Assembly (NCBI GenBank): GCA_030448085.1 | Contig: JAUJNU010000013.1 | Span: 16,204 to 28,950, forward strand | Direction of reading: 5' to 3' | From: Actinomycetota bacterium | GTDB taxonomy: Bacteria; Actinomycetota; UBA4738; CADDZG01; WHSQ01 | Length of the DNA: 12,747 bases | Shown: piece after piece, positions 8,561 to 12,747 of the stretch | Position numbering within the stretch: position 1 is the stretch's first letter | Layout: every line of letters begins with the position of its first letter | Notes under the pieces: generated by a model | What the model saw: only the letters and a program-made list of their open reading frames with translations | Database searches by the model: none | Told to the model about the DNA's origin: nothing | Position numbers and translations under genes: made by a program

Positions 8561-8584
8561 CGATATGTCGACTTGTAGAGGCTA
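8561..8584 (+). repeat. Octamer array R4, before scpA
   Basis: The 8-base units are CGATATGT, CGACTTGT (exact consensus) and AGAGGCTA. The stretch 8566-8579 is an exact 14-base inverted match to 10725-10738 in array R5. The consensus unit is followed directly by the scpA Shine-Dalgarno AGAGG (8577-8581), four bases before the ATG. Confidence 0.6.
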
Positions 8585-8585
8585 G

Positions 8586-9366
8586 ATGACCCACTCCGTC
8601 AACCTCGAGGTCTTCCAAGGCCCCATAGACCTGCTCCTGCATCTCATCACGAGGCAGCGGGTGGACATCTACGACATCTCCCTGACCGCGATCACCGAGG
8701 AGTACCTGGCCACGGTCCGAAGCCTGGAGGACCTCGATCTCGAGACTGCCACCGGGTTCCTGGTGGTCGCTGCGACGCTCCTCGAGTTGAAGTCCCAGCG
8801 CCTCCTTCCGGGTCGCTCCTCGGACCCCGATGCAGACCTGGCACTGCTGGAAGAAAGGGACCTGCTCCTCGCTCGGCTCGTGGAGTGCTCGACCTTCAGG
8901 TCGGCAGGGGAATGGATCTCGGTGGGGCTCGAAGAGGGATCGTTCGCACCCTCGGCAGGTTGCGCTCGAGCCCGCTCTCCTCCCGCAGGAGGTCACCGCC
9001 CAGATCACGGTGACCGTTGCCGACCTCGCGCGGGGCGGTGAGGGCACTCACCCCACGTCCTGTGCCGGTCCTGGACACCCAGCACATCAGCCCGATCCGG
9101 GTGTCGGTGCGGGATGCGGTCGAAGAGATGGTGACGGGGCTGCTCGCCCCGGGATCTGCGACGTTCGAGGAGCTCTGCCGGGGTAATGGGGAACGGATCG
9201 AGATCGTGGTCCGGTTCCTCGCCCTGCTCGAGCTGTTCAAGGCCGGGGCGGTGGAGCTCCATCAGGCGGAGCGGTTCGAGACATATCGAGGCCCGCTGGA
9301 CCGCCTCCGAGGAGCCGGAGGAGATACTCATGCAGGGACGAGTACATGGTGGAAGGGGCCGGATAG
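8586..9366 (+). CDS. scpA: Segregation and condensation protein A (frameshifted)
   Basis: Kleisin subunit of the SMC-ScpAB condensin that organises and separates the chromosome. The N-terminal SMC-head-binding region is intact: VNLEVFQGPIDLLLHLI, then DIYDISLTAITEEYL and a long helix ending LELKSQRLLPG. The rest is recognisable only by changing frame four times. One extra base is needed near 8946 (restores GSFHPRQVALEP), in GGGG 9032-9035 (restores LARAVRALTPRPVPVLD), at about 9279-9286 (restores EHIEARWTASEE) and in GGG 9335-9337 (restores MQDEYMVEGAG and stop). The C-terminal winged helix (FEELCRGNGERIEIVVRFLALLEL) is then complete. Read this way the stop TAG 9364-9366 overlaps the scpB GTG. 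The ATG is placed by AGAGG four bases upstream. Sequence error is more likely than decay. Confidence 0.88.
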
Positions 9367-9924
9367 TGAACGATCGGAAGGTGGTCGAGGCGATCCTCCT
9401 CCTGCGGGAGGAGCCGGTGCCGGCGTCCCCATCGGCCAGGTCCTCGAGCGGCCCACCGCCGAGGTCCAGCGGCTTCTCGCCGGCCTCGCCAGCTCCTACG
9501 CCGAAGAGGAGCGGGGGTTCGTCCTGCGTGAGGCCGCCGGTGGCTGGCGCCTCTACTCCAGCCCCGATTGCGCCCCTTGGTTGGAGCGCTTCGTCGGTGG
9601 CACCACCCATTCCCGCCTTACCGGGCCGGCCCCTCGAGGTCCTGGCGATCGTCGCCTACAAGGGCCCCCTTTCTAGGTCGGCCATCGCGGACATCCGCGG
9701 CGTCGACTCCGACGGCGTGGTGAGGACGCTCGTGGGCCGCGGGCTCCTCGTAGAGGCCGGTCGCAAGGAAGAAGCGCCAGTGAGCCCGGTGCTCTTCGGC
9801 GTCAGCGGACTTCCTCAGCCTCCTCGGTGTCAACTCGGTCGAGGAGCTCCCACCTCTGTCCTCCTTCATGCCCGATGCAGAGTCGGTAGAGGAGATGGAG
9901 TCCAGGCTGGCGCCGGGCGCCTGA
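9366..9924 (+). CDS. scpB: Segregation and condensation protein B (frameshifted)
   Basis: Winged-helix partner of ScpA in the SMC complex. GTG 9366 shares a base with the repaired scpA stop (TAGTG), the usual scpA-scpB coupling. The repaired protein has about 185 residues. The N-terminal winged helix runs from RKVVEAILLLREEPV through QVLERPTAEVQRLLAGLASS to GFVLREAAGGWRLYSSP. The second begins LEVLAIVAYKGPLSRSAI and continues to GVDSDGVVRTLVGRGLLVEAGRKEE in pieces. Frame changes are needed at C-run 9427-9430 (one C missing), 9630-9633 (one C extra) and GG 9807-9808 (one G extra, restoring SDFLSLLGVNSVEELP). It ends at TGA 9922-9924. Confidence 0.87.
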
Positions 9925-9926
9925 CC

Positions 9927-10723
9927 GTGGACGGGGAGCGGCTGGCAGAAGGTCCTGGCTCCGCGGCATCGGTTCCCGTCGTGCCGTCGAGGAGATGATC
10001 GCGGCGGGTGTCAAGGTCAACGGGACGGGCCCAGCTGGGCCGCCGGATCAACATCGATAAGGATGAAGTCGAAGTAGACGGTTCGCCGGTTCCGCTGAGA
10101 ACGGGTCAGGTGACCTACCTGATCAATAAGCCTCCCGGTGTCGTCTCGACGGTGGAGGACCCCCAGGAGGCCCACCGTTCTCGATCTCGTGGACCTGCCC
10201 CAGCGGGTCTTCCCGGTGGGGCGGCTGGACATCGAGACCGAGGAGCCCTCCCTGCTGACCAACGACGGGGACCTGACCCTGCGCCTCACGCACCCGAGGT
10301 ACGGAGTTGCGAAGTCCTATCTCGCCGAGGTCGAGGGGAACGTCGGCAAGCGGGCCCTCACGAAGCTCACACGGGGCATCGAGCTGGAGGATGGGATGAC
10401 CCTGCCGGCAAGGCTCTCGTTGTCGAGCGCTCTCCACCTTCTCACTCGTCGAGCTCACCATCTACGAGGGAAGGACCCGGCAGGTCAGGCGGATGTTCGA
10501 AGCCATCCATCACCCCGTCCGGAGGCTCGTGCGCACGGGGATCGGCAACGTCCATCTCGGGCACCTGAAGGCTGGGAGGTTCAGGCGTCTGGCTCCGTCC
10601 GAGGTCCGGGACCTCTATGCCCAGTCGGAGCGGGGCCGCCGAACGGGGGAAGGCGGGAGGGGCGAGGTCGAAGGGCCTCGGGCGCCGAGGCAAGCCGCTC
10701 GGGGCCAAAGCGGCCGTCGGTAA
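9927..10723 (+). CDS. RluB-type rRNA pseudouridine synthase (frameshifted)
   Basis: RsuA/RluB-family enzyme that isomerises a uridine in rRNA, typically in 23S rRNA for the homologue beside scpAB. An N-terminal S4 RNA-binding domain (ERLQKVLARGIGSRRAVEEM after repair) leads to the catalytic domain with YLINKPPGVVSTV and GRLDIETE holding the catalytic aspartate, then TNDGDLTLRLTHPRYGVAKSY and a C-terminal YEGRTRQVRRMFEAIHHPV. Repair needs an extra base removed at 9945, 9961-9962, 10027-10029 and about 10160-10170, and a base added near 10405-10410 and 10443-10450. A compensating pair (one G missing at 10242-10243, one C extra at 10250-10252) would turn TEEPSLLTNDG into the usual TEGALLLTNDG. 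The GTG start lies two bases after the scpB stop. The tail after about 10640 is basic and low-complexity. Confidence 0.85.
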
Positions 10724-10743
10724 ATCTACAAGTCGACAAGAGG
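10720..10743 (-). repeat. Octamer array R5, before aroH
   Basis: On the + strand the units are GTAAATCT, ACAAGTCG (exact consensus, reversed) and ACAAGAGG. The last contains the aroH Shine-Dalgarno AGAGG (10739-10743), four bases before the ATG, the same geometry as at scpA. The exact 14-base inverted match to R4 is the strongest pairwise match between arrays. Confidence 0.6.
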
Positions 10744-10747
10744 ACCG

Positions 10748-11119
10748 ATGAGCGAGCTGCGCCTAAGAGCCTTACGGGGGGCGACAACGGTGGCGGAGGA
10801 TGACGCCGGTCAGATCGTGGAGGCCACCGCGGAGCTCCTCACCGAGATGATGTCGAGGAACGAGGTGGGCTTCCCCGACCTGGTCAGCCTCGTCTTCACC
10901 TCTACCCCCGACCTGGTAGCCGAGTTCCCGGCGGCGGCGGCTCGCGGGATCGGCATCTCGGACGTGCCGCTCCTGTGTGCAACCGAGATCGACGTCGAGG
11001 GGGCGATCGGCAGATGCATCAGGGTCATGATGCATCTCTACTCGAACCGCGACAGGGCGACCCTCAGGCACGTCTACCTCCGCGGGGCCAGCCAACTGCG
11101 AACCGACCTCCCGGAATAG
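10748..11119 (+). CDS. aroH: Chorismate mutase, AroH class
   Basis: Converts chorismate to prephenate, the committed step to phenylalanine and tyrosine. The 123-residue product belongs to the trimeric AroH fold, not the helical AroQ fold. Active-site residues of the Bacillus subtilis enzyme are recognisable: R10 in LRGATTV, E80 in CATEIDV, R92 in CIRVMM, Y110 in HVYL and a late arginine, R118, in LRTDLPE. The start is ATG 10748, with AGAGG four bases upstream. The tyrA gene follows three bases after the stop, so aroH heads an aroH-tyrA-aroA operon. Octamer array R5 immediately precedes it. The frame is intact, in contrast to the three genes before it. Confidence 0.95.
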   Translation: MSELRLRALRGATTVAEDDAGQIVEATAELLTEMMSRNEVGFPDLVSLVFTSTPDLVAEFPAAAARGIGISDVPLLCATEIDVEGAIGRCIRVMMHLYSNRDRATLRHVYLRGASQLRTDLPE

Positions 11120-11122
11120 GAG

Positions 11123-12241
11123 ATGCCAAAGCTTGCCGTCCTGGGGACCGGTTTGATCGGGGCCTCCTTCGGCCTTGCCTACCGCCGGGCCCGGCCGGGC
11201 TGGGATATCGTCGGCTTCGACAGGGACCCCGCCGCCTCTTCCGTTGCCCTCAGGATGGGTGCCCTCACCGCCACGGCCCCTTCCGTCCCTGAGGCCGTCC
11301 GGGGCGCCGACGCCGTGCTCGTGGCCACGCCCGTGGATAACACCGGGGACATCCTCGAGCTGGCTGCGGCGGCCCTCGACCCTGCTTGCGTGATCACCGA
11401 CGTCGGAAGCACGAAGAGCGGGGTCGTGGCCCTGGGCGAGTCACTGGTGGGGGAGATGTTCGTCGGAGGGCACCCGATGGCCGGGTCGGAGCTTCACGGG
11501 CCCGAGGCCGCAAGCGTTGCGTTGTTCGAAGGTGCCACCTGGATCCTCACACCCACCGCCAGGACGTCGGAGCGCGCCTATACCGATGCCAAGGACCTCG
11601 TCTCGGCGGTTGGGGCGAGCACCGTGGTACTCGACCCCGCCCTGCACGACAGGCTCGTCGCCCGCTTGAGTCACGTTCCTCAGCTCGTTTCCAGTGCCTT
11701 GGCCACCGCCGCCGCGGCCGCGGGCAAGCCCGACCTGATGCGCCTTGCAGGATCCGGTTTCAGGGACGTCACGCGCCTTGCCGCGAGCAACCCCGACATG
11801 TGGGTCGGTATCCTCAACCATAACCGTGAGGCTGTACTTGATGCTTTGGAGGAGGTGGATGCCGCGGTCCGCCAGGTTGAAGGGCTCATCCGTCGCGGCA
11901 GCTGGGACGACCTGCGGGACTGGCTCCTCGCGGCCCGTCGGGCGAAGCTGGAGCTGTTCTCCAAGCCGGGCGTGGGGGCGGAATCCGTGACCCTTGCCAT
12001 GGTGATCCCCGACCGCCCCGGGGTCCTCGCCGGAGTGACCGCGGCCGCCGGCAGGGTGGGGGTCAACATCGAAGATCTACACATCGATCACGCCGCCGAA
12101 GGGGGCAGGGGGAGGCTCGAGCTGACGGTCGTCGGTGAGGCCGCGGCCGCCACCCTGAGGGACGAGCTGATCCGCCTGGGCCACGGTCCGGACCTCCTGC
12201 CGGGAGATGACTTAGAGACTTATCGACAAGAGATGAAGTAG
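11123..12241 (+). CDS. tyrA: Prephenate dehydrogenase with C-terminal ACT domain
   Basis: Oxidatively decarboxylates prephenate to 4-hydroxyphenylpyruvate for tyrosine synthesis. The 372-residue product begins with a dinucleotide-binding fold (LAVLGTGLIGASFGLA, residues 4-19) and includes VATPVDNT, VITDVGSTKSGV, GGHPMAGSELHGPEAA and, in the helical dimerisation domain, HDRLVARLSHVPQLVSSALA. From about residue 290 an ACT domain follows (LAMVIPDRPGVLAGVTAAAG and NIEDLHID), as in Bacillus-type TyrA, suggesting feedback control by tyrosine. AGGAG lies directly against the ATG, so translation is probably coupled to aroH. The last ten codons overlap octamer array R6 and use codons such as TTA, ACT, TAT, CGA and CAA that are uncommon elsewhere in the window. 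Confidence 0.96.
   Translation: MPKLAVLGTGLIGASFGLAYRRARPGWDIVGFDRDPAASSVALRMGALTATAPSVPEAVRGADAVLVATPVDNTGDILELAAAALDPACVITDVGSTKSGVVALGESLVGEMFVGGHPMAGSELHGPEAASVALFEGATWILTPTARTSERAYTDAKDLVSAVGASTVVLDPALHDRLVARLSHVPQLVSSALATAAAAAGKPDLMRLAGSGFRDVTRLAASNPDMWVGILNHNREAVLDALEEVDAAVRQVEGLIRRGSWDDLRDWLLAARRAKLELFSKPGVGAESVTLAMVIPDRPGVLAGVTAAAGRVGVNIEDLHIDHAAEGGRGRLELTVVGEAAAATLRDELIRLGHGPDLLPGDDLETYRQEMK
12208..12231 (+). repeat. Octamer array R6, at the 3' end of tyrA
   Basis: Three 8-base units, TGACTTAG, AGACTTAT and CGACAAGA, lie inside the last codons of tyrA, about ten bases before the aroA start. GACTTATCGAC (12217-12227) is an exact inverted match to GTCGATAAGTC (12301-12311) in R7, so the two arrays face each other across the start of aroA. 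Confidence 0.5.
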
Positions 12242-12747
12242 ATGAGGCGACGGCGTGACGGGGGGTCTCTGGGTGGGGTATGGGAGGTCCCGGGCGACAA
12301 GTCGATAAGTCACCGTACGCTGATGCTCGGCGCGTTGGCCCGGGGGGTGTCACGGGTGGATGGCCTCAACGTAGGGGCGGACGTGATGTCCACCGCTCGT
12401 TGCCTCACCGCCCTGGGGGCCGGGTGCGAGGTAGACCTCGCCACCAGGTCCGCGCTAGTGACGCCACCCGAGGCCGGCCTGAGAGAGCCCGAGGAGATCC
12501 TCGACGCCGGCAACTCCGGCACCACCCTTCGGCTCCTAACCGGCATCGCCGCGACCGTTCCGGGGCTCTCGATCCTCACCGGCGACGCGACCCTGAGGCG
12601 CCGGCCCATGCTCCGGGTGGTGGAGCCCCTGCGACTGATGGGGGCGGCGATCGACGGCCGCGGAGGCGGCGGTTCGCCCCCACTCGTGGTGCGCGGGGGT
12701 CCGCTCACAGGCATCGAGTACCACTCGAGGGTTTCCAGCGCGCAAGT
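12242..12747 (+). CDS. aroA: EPSP synthase (3-phosphoshikimate 1-carboxyvinyltransferase), 5' part
   Basis: Transfers enolpyruvate from PEP to shikimate 3-phosphate, the penultimate step to chorismate. The ATG at 12242 follows the tyrA stop directly. The window ends after 168 codons, about 40 percent of the usual length. Visible motifs are PGDKSISHR (17-25) with substrate-binding K20, S21 and R25; LDAGNSGTTLRLLTG, the PEP-binding glycine-rich loop; GDATLRRRPMLRVVEPLRLMGA; and, at the window edge, SSAQ, the start of the SAQVKSA motif. The N-terminus MRRRRDGGSLGG is unusual and has little support; a GTG at 12278 directly before the conserved WEVPG is the alternative. The codons for I22 and S23 (ATA, AGT) belong to octamer array R7. 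Confidence 0.95.
   Translation, partial: MRRRRDGGSLGGVWEVPGDKSISHRTLMLGALARGVSRVDGLNVGADVMSTARCLTALGAGCEVDLATRSALVTPPEAGLREPEEILDAGNSGTTLRLLTGIAATVPGLSILTGDATLRRRPMLRVVEPLRLMGAAIDGRGGGGSPPLVVRGGPLTGIEYHSRVSSAQ
12297..12312 (-). repeat. Octamer array R7, inside aroA
   Basis: ACAAGTCG (exact consensus, reversed) and ATAAGTCA are adjacent 8-base units encoding part of the conserved DKSISHR motif of EPSP synthase. Because the protein motif is itself conserved, only the synonymous choices (ATA, AGT) speak for a DNA site. It faces R6. Confidence 0.4.

Noticed and set aside
5561..12312. Octamer patches as canonical ParB parS or XerCD dif sites
   Set aside because: No patch resembles the parS palindrome TGTTTCACGTGAAACA, and none shows the two 11-base arms with a 6-base spacer expected of dif, despite the nearby xerD.
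5561..12312. Octamer patches as simple -10 promoter elements or as a CRISPR array
   Set aside because: Some units could serve as -10 boxes, but copies inside tyrA, aroA and the small gene, and the 8-bp phase, are not explained by promoters. Units abut without spacers, so CRISPR is excluded.

Overview
The window is a gene-dense, G+C-rich piece of bacterial chromosome, almost all on the + strand. Gene content and order (pyrG, ald, xerD, then a ParA gene, scpA, scpB and an RluB-type pseudouridine synthase), GTG starts and one apparently leaderless promoter suggest an actinobacterium. The xerD-deoB neighbourhood and the aroH-tyrA-aroA block after scpAB look more like Firmicutes gene order, so a deep-branching Actinomycetota lineage is my best guess. 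The assignment rests on memory of gene order, not on a search.

Layout. 1-285: possible tail of an upstream gene and a pyrG leader with a hairpin. 286-5512: pyrG (CTP synthase), ald (alanine dehydrogenase), xerD (recombinase), a DksA/TraR-type zinc-finger protein and deoB (phosphopentomutase), tightly packed. 5516-6704: a promoter, a ParA-family ATPase (one frameshift) and an overlapping small protein with a ribbon-helix-helix-like C-terminus, probably the ParA partner. 6751-7392 (minus strand): a short M50 site-2 protease. 7456-8454: trpS, divergent from it. 8586-10723: scpA, scpB and an rluB-type gene, recognisable end to end but broken by about fifteen single-base indels. 10748-12747: aroH (chorismate mutase), tyrA (prephenate dehydrogenase with ACT domain) and the first third of aroA (EPSP synthase), cut by the window end.

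The most interesting signal is not a gene. An A+T-richer octamer, consensus CGACTTGT (reverse complement ACAAGTCG), recurs in short head-to-tail arrays with an exact 8-bp period at seven places, all between 5.56 and 12.31 kb. Arrays abut the ribosome-binding sites of parA, scpA and aroH, lie inside and at the end of the small gene after parA, and flank the tyrA/aroA junction. Inside genes they coincide with A/T-rich codons rare in this window. Tandem short repeats beside a ParA gene with a ribbon-helix-helix-like partner resemble the operator/centromere organisation of plasmid partition systems such as ParA-omega. I propose, as inference, a chromosomal ParA/small-protein/octamer system linked to the SMC-ScpAB genes and perhaps controlling the aromatic-amino-acid operon.

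The indels concentrate between about 8.95 and 10.45 kb, many in G or C runs, while the amino-acid sequence between them stays conserved. Local sequence error is more likely than gene decay.
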